Shown: piece after piece, positions 12,193-26,282 of the stretch
Layout: each line of letters starts with the position of its first letter
Position numbering within the stretch: the stretch's first letter is position 1
Assembly (NCBI GenBank): GCA_013397115.1
Contig: VWZW01004136.1
Span: 124,001-188,000 of the forward strand
Source: Edolisoma coerulescens
Lineage: Eukaryota; Chordata; Aves; Passeriformes; Campephagidae
Length of the DNA: 64,000 nucleotides
Direction: 5' to 3'
The notes under the pieces: model-generated
The model's database searches: none
The model's input: the letters and a program-made list of their open reading frames with translations, nothing else
What the model was told of the DNA's origin: nothing
Program-made: the position numbers and the translations under genes

Positions 12193-15100
12193 AAATTAAA
12201 TAAAATCCTGTACCACATTTCAACATGCAACATGACTGTATATTATTTGTTACTGATCTCTGGAAAAATTTTTGTTTTTGAAATACCTAGAGAAAATTAT
12301 CTTTGAATACACTGGTCTAGAAGAGTTTGTGACTAGTAAGTCTACTTATGCCAGACATACTGTCCCCTTTCCTCTCCCTGCCTGGAGCCCTGGGGGAGCC
12401 AGAGAGGCACCAGAGGCTTTTGGCAGACCCTAGTGCTGCTGGCTTCAAGAAATCTAATTGGCCCGTGAACAATTCACGGAGCATAAAATAGAATAAAGTG
12501 CAGTGAATGTTATGATTAGTGTTCTGTGTAGTTCTTGGAAATGTCAACTGTTCAAAACATTGCTATACGCACCCTGGGTAACCTGAGCATAAACAGCTTG
12601 TATGTTCTGTAAAACCTTTCCTGTTTCTTCAGGTGCTGCTAAGTATGAGAAGAGGCAGCAAGCTCTGGTTCATGGAAGTTAGGGTGCATGCCACAGTATA
12701 TTTGTTAGGCAAATGTAGTCCTGACACAGGATTATCTAGATGGCCATTTTCAAATCTGGTCCTGTGTGTACACAGTATATGCCTATCTTAAAGAATATAT
12801 ACAGCCACTGTGGTTTTAGAACTGTGCACACTGGAGTGTTTATGTATATCTGTTTCCAATATTTTTGTAGCTGCTTAGTTTGGATGCTAAGAAGACTGAC
12901 ATGCTGAATGTCTCTTGGCTGGAATATGTCTAAAGGCAGTTAATCCATTAGTTCCAATAAGAGTGTTCAAAGGGTTAAAAATGCAAGAAAAGTGTACACA
13001 CAGATTAAGAGGTGTAGAAAGCTAAGAACACTATTTTTGTGTCTGGTTGACCCATTGTGAAATATCAACAGTGTTTGGAGATATAGAGTGCAATAGCTTT
13101 AAAGAAAACAGAACCATGAAATGTGATTTCAAATAAAGCTTTCAAATGAGGATAAACCACCCTGGGTACATGTGGCTTAATAGAATGTAATTGTTTTAAT
13201 CAGTGTTTGACATACACTGTCGTGAACTGTAGAGATAATGTCTACCTTGTTTAATAGGATATTAATTCCACAACTATGCAGCAGTATGTGGAAACTCCAT
13301 GGTATCCCAAGAGTGGTACGATATTCTTTTTTTCTTTTCCCCCAAAGCCTTATTATGGAGAGAGAGAGAATTCTCGGACAGTTACCGGTGTAAGAAGTTT
13401 CTTTGATTTTGTGTGTAGGAGTTTAAGCTGGTGTATCACAGCACTTCAGCAGTGCTCACATTTGCAAAAACAGACTGTCCTTCAGACATCTGAGGCCCAT
13501 TTCAGAAGCATTTTTCTTTGCTGTTTCACTAACAGAAATCACTGAAGGACACAAATCTATCTCTTTCCCTTGTACACAGAAAAAGCCTCCCAGGCAGTGG
13601 TTTCAGTTCAGCACATTCATTACCTTTTAATTGCTTCTAAATTGCATTGTGACCTGCTGCATCAATAGCCGAATCTAACAGAAAGTAGCACGAGCTGAGC
13701 ATATGTGGTATTAGAAGCTTAACTGGCAGTTGTTTTGTTGCTGGACTGCAGAAAGGACACCACATGAAGGACGATGGCATTTTGGGATCTTTTTCCATAA
13801 TACACATTAACATTGTTTGGGAGTAGCTGTATCAGCTTGTTTATATGCTAGAAATGTTTCCTTTGGGCAATGAGCAGCATAGAACCTTGTTATATCACTA
13901 TCAGATGTGGATATATGTGTTAAGTTTTACTTGTCACTGACTAAATGTAAAACTTTCAATGTCAGCTGTGGCATGTCAGAGCTTCCATGGAAAATGTACT
14001 CACATGCAAAGTCACAACTGAATAAAGCATTTTATTTAAAACTCTAAGCCATGGTATAAGACTCACCCTTGGAGGAAAGATAAGCTTGAATACGTTTTAG
14101 GCTGGGCCACAGCAGGCCTGATGCTGTAAAAGGTGAGCTATCACACCAACCACTGTGGAACCTGAGGTATAAAAATCATTGCTCCCCTGGAAGGCTTATT
14201 CAAAGCTATTTCGCAATCACTTATAGAATGTAGCCACACCATCCTACCTACGGATCATTTCAGCCAGCTAGCATGCGTGTTTTAGTCCTTTGTTTCACTC
14301 CTCCCCACAGCCAAAAAAAGTACAATAACTGTGAGCTTAAGGGTGATGTTCACTGTATTGCAAGTGCACGTTTCCTTTTCTTTAGCCTTTACATTTAGCA
14401 AACCATGTGTATAGAATTAGTGTAGCTGTTGTTCCTTTACAATTTTTGGAGGATATTCTTTGTATCTTTTTTTTTGTGGGAACAGTATTTGGTTAATAGT
14501 GAAGAACAACAGTATTTTGCAATGTTATCTTCCTTTGAAATTGCCCTACTTTAGGGACTGTGTCTATTATAATGGCTTAACATCACCGGCTTTTGTCCAC
14601 TACAGAGACTGCTGTGGCTTCTTTTTGTAAGACATTTTCCACTTTAGAGCCAGGCATCATTTGGATTGCTTCACAGGCTGCACCTGTCTCTGCAATTGGG
14701 AACACTGGTGAGAGATTCAAAAGAAAGTGGTTTGTGTATATTAGTCTCTCGGCTAATGCACACAATTACAAACATTTAGATCATTCTTATGCTGTTTTCA
14801 AGTTTTGAGGTCACTATTTATTGAGCACTTTCATCAAAAAAGGCTTTTCCCAAGCATGCTGGGAACATTAGAAATCCTAGATGTCCTTTAACTCCAACAG
14901 CATCACCCAGCTCCTCTCAGGTTACTCGTTGTTGTCTCTTCTTTTATGGTATGAGAGAGACCCCTGGAGGCAATGAAGTGTTGGAAGTGGCACGTGGAGT
15001 AAACTGGCAATGCTGAAAATTAGGAAAAATAGCAACAAGTTTCTGTGTGGTGATTCTTGGTGGACAGAACCACCAGGGCCTGTGGAGAGGCACATCATTA

Positions 15101-16986
15101 GATTTTTACTGTAGGACATGTCAATACCACTTCCAGAGAGAGGTCAAGTCCTCAGGTCATCATCCAGTTTAGCAGAACTACATTTAGGCTGTAGTCTTCA
15201 TGCACTCATCTCAGTGGAGATGCCTGGTAGGGTGCTGAGAGGGAAGCATGAAGGGTGTTGCAAAATGATTTTTTCTTTTGTTTTGGACTACATCTACCTC
15301 AGCTATGGCTGAACCCTAAGCCTTTAGGAAATGTTGCAGACTGAAATGAAATGTTTGGCTGGAAATAATATAGGAGACAATTATTGCTTTTTATTTTTTT
15401 CTAGTTAGAGGAATTAATGACATTATTAAGCTAATTAGATTTCTATTACATATAAAATACTGACTGAAAATCTGTAGCCACAGTAATGTAAGTAATCAGA
15501 CTACATGGTTACACTCTTCTATTCTGACCTTAAAAGCTAACAACGATCAAGTATATGAAGCATTTCCTCAAAGCTACTTTCAAATTTGTCATAAGGATGA
15601 GTAAATAGATTATTCACAAGCACTAGCCTGGTTAAAGCAAAGTATATTAGGAATGTTAACCATATATTTGTCAACTCCTTCTCTTTCAAAAGTGTTTTTC
15701 TATTGCTGCCTTAAAAAAGGAGAGAACAAAAAAAAAAGGCAGCTACATTTCTGCTCTGTGCCCTAGAAAGCTCTCCTGGAACAAAAGATCTCTTAGACTA
15801 ATGCATTTCAATAGAGTTCAATGGAGTATTTCAATGAGAGATCTATCCCTATTTTTCTCCTCATATGGTAGCTTTCAAATGTTGACAGATGTGATCTACT
15901 GCCATGCTCCAGAACTGTCTGATTGAAATCAAAGACAAGTGTTTGCTCAAGGAGAGCACCTTGAGGTGAGCAAAAGTTGACTGACCCCACTAAACAGCAA
16001 GCTAAATTCAGAGGCTTTTTTAAAAAAAAAATGAATACTAATGTCTTAATTTCTGAAGTTGGATGAGTCACTCCAGGCTCAGGCTTTCACAGGGATTAGT
16101 CATTGCACTGTGGGTCTCCACTGCTCTCCATAAACACCATATGAGGTTTGAAGCAAGGATGCAGTTTGAGCTCACTGTTGTACTCTGGCTCTGCCTGCAG
16201 GAAACTGGTTGGGTGCAAATGAGCTTGGACTTGAAGCCACATCTCTGCCTGGCAGGAGCAGAAGGAATATCTGTCTCTATCTGTTCATTTATGTACGCTC
16301 TTGGACCTATTGATTTTTCCAATGATCTGTGGGTTACGAAGCAGAGTTTAGGCACAACAGCTCTGCCTAAACACTGGATACCTGTGGAGTGTAATAAGTA
16401 CAACATAATTTATAATTCACAGCCATAGTATCAAAGTACTTCAGGAAAAAAGGCTTCAGACCTCCTGCTGTCTAAACATCTTTCATATGCAAAAGAGACC
16501 GTTTCCTTTAAGTTTTCAAATGTTATTTCTTCTACAGACCTAAGGTGCTCTGGCTCTTTTATGACTGTCACTGCATGAACTGACCCAGTGGCTCAGTATG
16601 CATTGGGTGGAGGCTGGCATTGAAGCTCACCTGGTAAATGCCCTGTACACTCTGGGAGTGCTAAAAAGTGTAAGCTTGCCCAGCAGACAATGCCACTGAA
16701 GGGATGCTGATGTGCATCTGACTTGTAGCTTAGCCAAGTCTCTTTTGTCCCACTTCTTGGCAAAGGGGCAGGAAAGAGAAGCATTCCTGCAGCAAGAGGA
16801 TGTGAAGTGGTGTCAGGTCCCCTCAGGCAAGGAATGATCTTGAGGCTCCTTGCTGACAGCTTTGTGTTGCACCAGGACCAATGTAATAGAGCTGCCTTGC
16901 TGACACTTTAAGTTTATTCAGACTGAGGCTCAGAGGTGCTTTCATTAATGTGAGTTAGGCTTTGGGTTTGTTTGCCTCCTGACAAT
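12193..16986. other. Noncoding tract; open frames on both strands near 16.1-16.4 kb
   Basis: AT-rich unique sequence. At 16063-16428 a 121-codon plus-strand frame and at 16068-16406 a 112-codon minus-strand frame overlap almost fully. Two opposite open frames over the same bases usually mean a chance stop-poor stretch. Neither product is recognisable. At 14816-14830 the phrase ATTTATTGAGCACTT matches the 5' part of the reverse-complement MIR SINE, but the similarity fades at once. Confidence 0.5.
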
Positions 16987-17085
16987 TAGAGAGGTGACAT
17001 TTGCTTTTCCAAGGTCACACAAGAAGATAAAGGGATCCTGAGAAGAGAACCCAGGTGTCCTGGCTCTCGTTCCTATACATTAGTC
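16987..17085 (-). repeat. MIR-like ancient SINE fragment
   Basis: The stretch holds in order the hallmarks of a reverse-oriented MIR: GAGAGGTGACA, then CCAAGGTCACACA, then GAACCCAGG, then a TGGCTC word. Their spacing is close to that in the MIR core and tRNA-related region. Upstream, ACTGAGGCTCAGAGG near 16920 may be a displaced part of the same element. MIR relics are old and shared across amniotes, so the strong divergence is expected. The match is from memory of the family, not from an alignment. Confidence 0.55.
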
Positions 17086-18891
17086 TCAGAACATCTTGTC
17101 CTCCTTTGCTCCTACACATTTATCTCTTTTGCTTCCATGCTGCTTGTGGGGTTTTTTGCTGCACTGTACAGACTGCCAAGCTTTGAAAACACAGTGTTGT
17201 AAGTAATGAATGGTATCAATTTTCTTGCAAGTACTGTGTATTTGTAGTATAACCCTATTAACACTGACAAGCTAGCTTTTATGATTGCTGAGTAAATCCT
17301 GAAGGCTAGGTCCTAAGTAAAGTTAATATCTACCACATAGGTATTACCCAAGGGAATATACCACTCTTTGAATTAGTTTTAGTCTTTGCAGGACTGTTGA
17401 AAGTTTAATACAACCCATAATCTGTTATCAAAAAATATTCACGGGAAAGCTCAGGGTGTGAAAACACACTGAAACCTCCTGTAATTTTCTTCCTGAGATG
17501 CTGAATTGTTGGTGTCTGTTTAAAATCTGAAATGGAAATGAGACACTCTGTAGTTAAGTACTGCATAATGAAATAAGCATGCACCAATAAAATAACTTCA
17601 TTGTGGAATCCTTCAATCCTGAAATTTATGTGAAAAAATTCTGTTTATAATTTAGTTGGAGTGATATTTAATGAAAATATCGTACAGTTTGAGAACTAAG
17701 TTCTGTACTGTCAATGGTGTTTAGTGGGAAAAGTGCAAGAAATTACCCTGCATTTGAAGTAAACAGAAATACCATTGCCAAAACAGAGCATAAAGAAAAT
17801 TCCAAATTATGACCACCAGTGAATCAACTTTGCTTCATAAAGTTCATGTGTTACAGTAGATAATAAATATTGCTGAGTGTTTGGAGCCTACATAAAAGTG
17901 CTCTATAAAACCACCTTGGATGATTTTCTGTCTAGCACTGGAAAAGTAAAGTTGAATACATGTGGGTAGCAGAAGTAAACTCCTCTAATTCTGGGGACAG
18001 CAGGGGTCAAGATGGATCCCCCCCTTCTAATTGGAGTAGCCTCTAAGCTGCTCTGTTTTAGGTTCAGCTGCGGGTGTTCTCCAGAGCCCACTTGGGAAGG
18101 GAGGTTTTCTAGGGCACAGCAAAGCATCATTGCACCTGGGAAGGAAATGGGAGCAGTATATGCAGCAGCATTATGTTACCTGGAGACATTCTTGGGGGAT
18201 TACTAGATTTTGGTGGAATTGAAGGATGAGATTCATCACTCTGTGTCAATTTTGAGAGTTAAAATATCCAGCTTCACATTAGAAAACAAGGAAAGCTGAG
18301 AAGCTGAAATGACTTGTAACTGTGGAGGAGATTTTAAACTTTTGTAATTCCTGAACAAGGATATAAAAGTCAAGCAATATATGTTTACCCTTCTGGGAGT
18401 GAAGCAGGGGCTTTTCAATAGGAAATATCCCTTGGTCTGTAACTATTGATAAGGTATTGAAAGAACTGCATTAGATTTCCCAAGTACTGTATATCATTTA
18501 TCAAGTTTCTCTGCCTCTTTGGAGTTGTCTTCCAGCTTCAAACATGTTTATTTACTCTTTTTTTCCACTTCTGCATTGGTCGTAGCTAACCCCAACAGTC
18601 TTTGAAACCATTACTTGTGCTTCCTTTATCCTGGAGTCCCAGTAAGCAAACCATTGTGGATGGGGGGCCACCAGCTGGATGGCACTGGCTGGATGTTTGC
18701 AGCTGGACAAAGCTGGGTAGGTCCAGCAGCTTGAGTCCAAGTCCAGGCAGCTTTCCCTGCCCTCCTATACAGCACAAATCCTAATGCATCATGACACACA
18801 TTTGCTAATTGGTTTTATAGCTTATTCGCTTACTGCCTGTACCAATCATTTTTCTTGCTGTGCTCTAGGCTGTGTTCCCTGATTTCACATG
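17086..18891. other. Noncoding tract, nothing recognised
   Basis: AT-rich unique sequence with open frames of at most 75 codons. The overlapping small frames on both strands at 18552-18784 lie in a slightly GC-richer patch and match nothing I know. Confidence 0.55.
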
Positions 18892-18922
18892 TCTTGCTGT
18901 GTGACCTTGGAAAGGTCATGAA
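18892..18922 (+). repeat. MIR-like ancient SINE core, short fragment
   Basis: The words CTTGCTGTGTGACCTTGG and AGGTCATGAAC match the MIR consensus region around the conserved GTGTGACCTTGGGCAAGTCA in sense orientation. Only about 30 bases are alignable by eye, so chance cannot be fully excluded. It is opposite in strand to the fragment about 1.8 kb upstream, so the two are separate insertions. Confidence 0.4.
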
Positions 18923-18971
18923 CACTGTGAATTTTGAAATTAGATTTGAAATTAACTTTCTTTGCGGGCCT

Positions 18972-18984
18972 TTCCCCCCCCCCC
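18972..18984 (+). repeat. Poly(C) run
   Basis: A run of about 13 C residues follows TTT within AT-rich sequence. It is simple low complexity and may be length-variable or mis-sequenced. Confidence 0.6.
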
Positions 18985-21900
18985 CATGCTATAGTCTTAT
19001 GAGAGAATCACCTTTAGGCTTTTGCTGAAATAGTTTGGCTTCTAATGTATTGAGAAATAAATTGTACATTCTAATGTTATTTCTTCATGGCTCCCACAAA
19101 ATTCTTTGCAAATAGAAGAACAATTTTCTTGTGACCTGTTTAAAGTTAAAAGGGTGAAAACCAGTTTGACTTGCACACCACCAGCACAGTTTGATTTTTT
19201 TCTTATCCACTAAAATCCCCATGTTCTACTTGAATACGTATTTTCAAGAAAGTTAGAGGTGATTTGAGACCACCTGGGTTGAGTGAAAATGTAGGTAGGG
19301 GTGATTCCTGGCCACTGGTATCTGTTCTCTCTTCTCTTTTGTTGATTTTTAGATGATTCCTCAGTCCAAGATATTTCTAGATTTGTGTGTGGGCAGTCGA
19401 CACCCAACACGTTTCCAGCTAAGTGAGATTATCTATTGTTTGGGGATGTGCGTGTTCTCTGTTCTCATGCTGTAAGTAGCTGCAAGTAGCTGAGGTGAAA
19501 CAAACCCATTCCGGGGAACAAATATTGTTTCCTCTGAGGAGGAACTTCTAGATGACTTTGAGAGAAATAGTGATGGAATAAGAGTATGCTAAGAGGTTAC
19601 TTTAAAAAAAAAAAGATTGTTTTTTCCTCTCAATATAAAACTCTTGGGAGAAGTAGCTAAGCAAAATCCTATCTGGGACATTAGTGAAAACAAATGCTTG
19701 AAACAGTGACATAATTAGTTAAAATCAATCTCCAAGTGGAATTTGAAGAGATTGGAGATTTCATTGTTCAGATGCTCACAGTGAGACTGGACCAAGTGTT
19801 CTCTGTCTTCAGCAGATTTGCAAGACTTGCACTGTCACCTGGACCAAGATGTAGCTTCCAATCCGCCTCAGCCAATCAGAATATTCTTCTTTTGCCTAAA
19901 TAAGTGTCTCAAAAAAATAAATCAAACAGTCCTGTGTGTCCAGAAAAATGAAACATAGAAAAGATATCAATCAGTTGATCCTCATTGTTTTATTAATATT
20001 ATAACTATTAAATTTTTCACTGACAAGATACTGCTCTATATTTTAAGCAGTTAAACCTTTTAATTTTAGAATTGGTAGGGAATTTTATTGTGTTATAAAG
20101 ATTTTTCTAGCTGCATATTTGCTGAGAGTTAGGATCCAAGTAGAAAAAGGTCACCAAAACTTTAGTAATTCAAGGCTATCATCTCGTGCTTATAACCCCA
20201 TAACATCTCAGAAAAGAAACTCATTATTGATTGTGCCTAAGGCTTAGGATAAAGTATGTCTCTGTATAGTTAATTGTACCCCACGGTACTGCATCATTTC
20301 TGCTGTGGCAAGCTCAATTTAGTTTTGTGAAAGTATTACCCAGTAAGATTTGCAGATGGGGCTGATAGACATCCATTAATTAGGTGACCACAGGAAATGT
20401 GGAACTGTCTGGGTGGGAAATGGGACTTTGTAATGAATTATGTCTGGATGTGCTGGTATTAATGGCATCTCAACATTTGTTGATATGTACCAAGGAAAGT
20501 AAATCAAAGGACTGTTTAAATGGGTTCAGCTGAACCTGTGTTTTGCAATGCAGATAGGTTGCAAGTGCCTAGTCCTGGATCAGATCCTAATCTGTTTTAA
20601 GTCATTGCAGCGTTAAGGTCACAGGAAGTCTGAGACTGAATCTGGGTTATTTATGTCCAGACATGTACCAGAGGTAGAATGAAGACTAAAAACAGTGTTT
20701 GAAAATAGCAAAGGCTTATCAGTCTGTATCTTTGTTATTGCAGCAACAAACTCGTTAGCTCAGTAGTACCCAGTCTGCTGGATGAGCTGGGCCCCTGTGC
20801 TCTTGGAAGAGGCAGAAAGTATCGAGTTTTGTAGCAGTATCTAAGCTTCCAGTCTGACAGTACTTATTTATCATGGGAATTGTTACCTTTACGAACCATA
20901 TTAGCAACAAATTCATATTTCATCTGTTCTCCCTGCAAAGTGGCTTGAAATGAAATGTGGTGAGTTGCACACCAAAACTGTGTTAAAGTAGCGCAGTGAC
21001 TTCTGAAGTACATGGCCTCCAAGGAGGAGTTTTTTAGAGTAAGTCCCCTAAAACCCTAATGTACCACTTGATTGCAGCGTATTGGATGGCACACTTACAA
21101 AGTGCTCTTAATGTGACTTTGCTTTTCTAGATGTATCACTTTTCTTCAAATACTTCTTGCTTGTGAGTTCTGGTTTTCAGCAGAATTTACAGTCTAATAG
21201 TGTAAAAAATGTGGCATCAGTTTTTCTAAGTGTATTTTTCTTGACGTATGTTTTGCTGTGGCACTGTGGAAAACAGTTCATACCTAAAGGGCTCATGTCC
21301 CTCTGACAGTGTTTTTACAGTGCTATTGGCCTCCTGTGATTAAAACTTCTTTTTAAAACTGAATGTGGAAAAACAAGAACTACTTTGAGCAAAGGACTTC
21401 ATTGGTTGTTTTTTAAGCATAATTAGAAATATCAAAATAGAATAAATGCCTGTAGTAAGCATCTAAATTGTTCTTTGAAAGAAGCAATATGTTGTACCTC
21501 TGTCTTTATAGAAGAGAAAACTGTTAAACCGGAGGTGTTTAACATTTTAGAACACTTCTTTAGAATTTTTTCTTGGTTTTCAAGTATTCTCTGGAAATGT
21601 AAATTACTGTCTCTTGGTTTGCTCAAAATAAGTTATATAACAATAGACATTGCCAAGAAAATGGTTGCAATCATAGCAAATGATTTTTTGGTATTACCCC
21701 AAGTCTTCTTAAGGAAGTTAAATTATTTTTTGGACTCTCAGACTAATTAGTGCCATATCAAGTTATTTAGAAAAAAAGTAAACTGAGTGGAATTTGCAGA
21801 ACTGTATTTTTGCTCAGTGGATGGTTTCCATGGAAAGCCCACACTACTGCAGAAAATTCTTTTGTGTGTGTGGCAGCATGTGAAGAAAAATAAGAGTATG

Positions 21901-24900
21901 TAAAAGCAAATTCTCAGAACTATAGATTTTTTTAAAAAAGTCTATTTACAAGTATCAGTTAAAAGCTCACAGTTTTAATTCATCTAGCACACAGGTGGAA
22001 AAACACTCTTTGATCAGAGCCAGAGATTATATTTGTCCAGGGCAACACCTACAGCTCATATATCATTTCATTGAACCGAGTGATTCGTGGCCCATGTATT
22101 ATTTTCTAGGATGATTAAGTAATAAGACAAGACCATGAAATAAGGGAGGAAATAAATTGGCAGTGTTTCTATAGCTACAATTCTTATGGCTTAATTGTTT
22201 AATGGAACTGTGATGAGGTTCATACATTCCTAATTGGAGGAAAGTATGAGCTGATAAGATAACGTAGCACCTCAGCCGGCTGACTGATTGCTGTGTTCAG
22301 GCCATGTGTACAAAATTTTAGATTAGCCTATTGATTATCTAGCTGAAAGGTCTACCATGTGGAACACTAAATCTTCCCAGGAAAAAAGTAAAAGAAACTT
22401 CAAAAGTCTAATAAAATTTGCACAGTTATGTACTCATTGACACAGTGCATTCATTTTTTTAGGTGCACTTGGTTTAATGAGTCTGCTACTGCACATTTAG
22501 TCTTTACCATCTTTAACTTTTGAATCCATTATTAATTCTTCACTACTTCTGCATTTAAACAAATGTACCCACGCTTGCAGACTATGTAGATGTTAGAGCT
22601 GAGTTTTTCAATGAAGCAAGAAGTGAGTTCTTGCAGATCAAAGAAGAAAATTATTTATAACCTGTTTGTAACAACTTTGAATTTGGTTTTTATTGAAGAA
22701 ATGTATTGCTTATTATTCTTAGTTGGAAAACACTTTCCAAGAAGATAGTGAAATAAAATGTGAGCATTGCCTAAATAGTCCCTAAAATAAATTATAAAGT
22801 ATATGGGTTGCAGAATATAATGAGGGCAAGCACATGTTCACCTCATCTAGTCATCATCTAGTGACCACCAGTGTCTAAAGCTGCTGCTGTCTCATGAGTT
22901 CAGTGACATGTGCCTGAAATCAGTTAAATGTTTGTCAGCACATTGGGCTGTTCCCAAAAACTATTGATCAGCCAGCACCTGTTTTTCTTTCATAGGCCAA
23001 AAGTGTGTTCTGCTTCCTGTCATACCTTGAGAGCCAATATCAGCTTTCATTCTTCCTGGCATGATGTTTTTATCTGTGCGGAAACTGTTTTATCTGTGCA
23101 TATCCCTCCTATGCACCATCAATGCAACAATTGCAAGAGATGCTGTAGGAAAGTACAGAAATGAAAACAATGGAAGACTTTGACAACTGGAAGTTTGTAA
23201 ATGGAATCTTTAATTTCAGTCACTTTTTTTTATTTTAATGAAGCAAAGTGGATTGAGCAGAACAGATTCATCATTGTTTAAAAGCAGCTTGCAACACAGG
23301 CTCATTTTTCTTCATGCACTTAAAACCACTTGCATAAGATCTCTGTTTTGGGGAAAGGAGTTATCAAAATTTATTTAAAATTAAACTTACTGGAGCATAG
23401 GCATCTTTGAAATGGGAATGCAAATGGATTTCTAGAGTTAGAATTAATTTGGATACCTATTGATCACAGTCTCCCTGTGGCAGAAATTCCTGTTGATTTC
23501 TGGAGGTTGCTTAGGCTGCACTCCCATATCTACCTGGGACTTTCTCCACCATTTCTTTCTAAGGCATAAAATCCAACAGGAAATGCATCTGCTTAGGGAA
23601 GAGGTGACAATTGTAAATAAGAACATGGTTATTGTTCAGGACCTCTACAACTGTAAAAGTAATCTGTGATACTCAGCTAGAAGTGTAAAATGTTCTTTAA
23701 AAAGTCAGTAGCAAGGAATCTGAGTAAGAAATTGATTTTGTAATTTTTTTTTTAATTTAGCAGAATTATCAAATACATAGTGTGAATTAGGCATTTTGTT
23801 AATGAACAGGCTTGTGGCACCTTCAGGAAACACATCTGTGTGAGAGGTGTCTGGTTGTAATAATGCCTCAGGGGGCAGAAAGAGACATTTTAAAATTTCT
23901 ATGAGAAAACAAAATGTTCCTCCCACTCTCCTCTGATTGTCCCAGCACACTCATTGGTGGTGGCACACTTTGTGCTAGTCCTTTCTTGGTTACTTGATGA
24001 AATATGATTCAGCATTAAAAATATGATTATATTAACAAAGCCAACCTTTAGCTGTGTCAGAGAGCATTTAGAGTTGCAGATTTTTTTAACTGAAGTTAAG
24101 TAAAATATGTTAAATGAATGAATAAAGATGCTTGTTTTTGAAAAAGCAGATCAAATGAGAGGTAACCCATTATATTTAAAATATATTATGGGGTTTTTTG
24201 GCACAATGTCATAAAATAAACATGTATTGTTCTCAGTGAAACTTCTGAATTCTGGAAATTTAATTACACATTCATTCTTACAGTTAGACTGTCTCTCCTA
24301 CAGATCTGTGAAACAGAAAAAACCTTAAACCCATGCACCAGCATGTTTGTCTATGTCTCCAGCTGTATCAAATAATATATTTTGTGGTGACTTCTTTCCA
24401 CAGGTTCCCTTCAGTCATATATTCTTTTAGTCTTTATATGTTGGACACTTTAATGTCACTCACTGTAGCTTAGAGCAAATATTTGCAGCCTTCAGAATGA
24501 ATTCTGCCTCATAACTGAGGGTTTAACTCCCAGCTTGTTCTCAGTGTCAAGTTTTGCTGCACTGGTGCTGTGCCAAAAGAGTTGTCAGATACAGGTTTTG
24601 CCAAGTGATGGTTAAAGCACTTGCTGAAACCGTGAAAAAATGTGGCCTACACCAAAAATCTGGAGATATGACGTGGTTGGTCTCCTTGTATCATTAACCC
24701 AGGGCCCTTGTTCTTGTAGTTTAAGTATAATTCTTTCTGCCTGATAGATTCCATGGGGTGCCACAAATAGTACTGCACATGGAACCTGAATGACTTCTTT
24801 GGCTGTTGACAGAATTAGGCTACATAACACGTACAGAAAGAAACATTAATTGTATAGGTATGATTTAATAACATTCAGTGAGGTTTAGATTAAACCCAAG

Positions 24901-26240
24901 AGGCTTTTTCTTTACTAGACATAATGTAACTACAGGGGGAATAATTTCAGCAAACAATTTGAAAGCCATTTTTAGAACTCTGCTTTGTTCCATAGGGAAA
25001 AAAAAGAAATCAATTACACAGTTCCCATCTGAGTTACTTTTTAGTATTTAGTCAACAGCTGGATATATATGTATGAAGAGAATGGGGTTTTTCCATAGTT
25101 CTAAATATTGTATTTAATTTCTTTCTACAAAATTTAAATTCTAATGGGAAATTTTGCCCTAGAAAGTAGAGGTACAACCAGCACAGTAGATGATGGCACA
25201 AAGTTTAGGATATTTTCCCCCAGACTTATGGGTTGATATTTTCAAGTTGGGTCATAATATGCCTTGTGAAATCTTTCAGCTGCCCAAAAGGTCTGTTTCT
25301 TACCTTGCCAGCAGTATACATAAATTCATTAATCTGGAAGATGACAAATTTTCAATATATTATGCTCTTTGAACCTGCTGACCTGCAGTCATAATACATA
25401 CACAAAAGGCAGGTGCTCTTTCCCTTTAATGTACTGTCAAAAGCCAGAGGGGAAAGTAGTGTATTTTATAGAAAAGCAATAATTCTAGCTGGGCAGATTT
25501 GTCAGTAGCTTGACTGCTTTCTGGGAACACTAAGAAATGGTTCCCTACACAATTTGGTGTTTCAGGTATGTGTTCTTAAATACTTCTCCACTAACCCTCA
25601 GATGTGCGACTGTATTGCTAATTTAATTGTGCTTACTTACACAAGTATGGGGTAGTTCTTTGAGATCCCACTCCTGCTGTCAGACAAAGATCTGTAGTTC
25701 TTTTGTCAAAGTGCTAATCTTAGAGTGGCAGTATCATAGAGAAGAACAAAATTAAGGAAGGCATAAACCTATTTGACCCACTGACACACAGCCACATTCA
25801 TAGAGAATATTACAAGAGACTTAATAATTATGTTATTACCAGTGGGAGTAGAGCTTTTGTGGTAGATACGATCCTATTGTAATCCATCCTTAATTTTTTA
25901 TACGCATCCAAATAATTTTCAGTGAGAGCTCTGATAAGTTAAAGTAGGAAGCAATTAAACATCTTCTCCTTTCCCTTCCAGCTTAGACTGCGATATTTTA
26001 TTTCTCAAGTGGTATTTTACTACAGAGAAATATGATTGACTCACTACCTCACTAGTGTTTTGTACTGGAATTATCCAAACTCTGTTCCCATATTCTGTAT
26101 TCTCTTGGTAACAGGAGGGTAGAAGATCTGAGTGGGAGGAAAAAGGGTTTAAACAGAAACAAAACACAAAAATAAAAGGGAAAAAACACCAAACAAAACC
26201 TTCAAACCTCCAATTCTAACATTAGTAATCTCTGTAGATT
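18985..26240. other. Noncoding tract, nothing recognised
   Basis: AT-rich unique DNA. The longest frames (91 codons at 21475-21750 plus, 81 at 23705-23950 minus) have no domain. A 72-codon minus-strand frame at 24612-24830 has a protein-like composition but no family I recognise. A tandem GATA-type motif is present at 22252-22262. A 13-bp direct repeat (GTTTTATCTGTGC type) occurs at 23067-23079 and 23087-23099. No gene, RNA gene or transposon is supported. Confidence 0.55.
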
Positions 26241-26282
26241 ATATATATATATATATATATATGCACACACACATATACACAC
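26241..26282 (+). repeat. Compound TA/CA microsatellite
   Basis: Eleven AT dinucleotides (26241-26262) run into an interrupted CA tract ending near 26282. A simple repeat of this kind is likely polymorphic in length. Confidence 0.85.

Noticed and set aside
14811..14838. MIR-like ATTTATTGAGCACTT phrase
   Set aside because: The match is 15 bases and stops abruptly, so it is not enough to call an element.
16063..16428. 121-codon plus-strand frame as a gene
   Set aside because: Nearly the same bases are open on the minus strand, and neither product is recognisable.
11183..20346. 15-bp word AGTATTACCCAGTAA shared at 11183-11197 and 20332-20346
   Set aside because: A few shared 15-mers are expected by chance in 64 kb, and the flanks are unrelated.
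25715..25790. Possible reverse-strand CR1 3' end (ATCATAGAGAAGAACA...)
   Set aside because: Only the first few bases resemble the CR1 terminal motif, and the conserved GGTTGGAAAAGACC block is absent.
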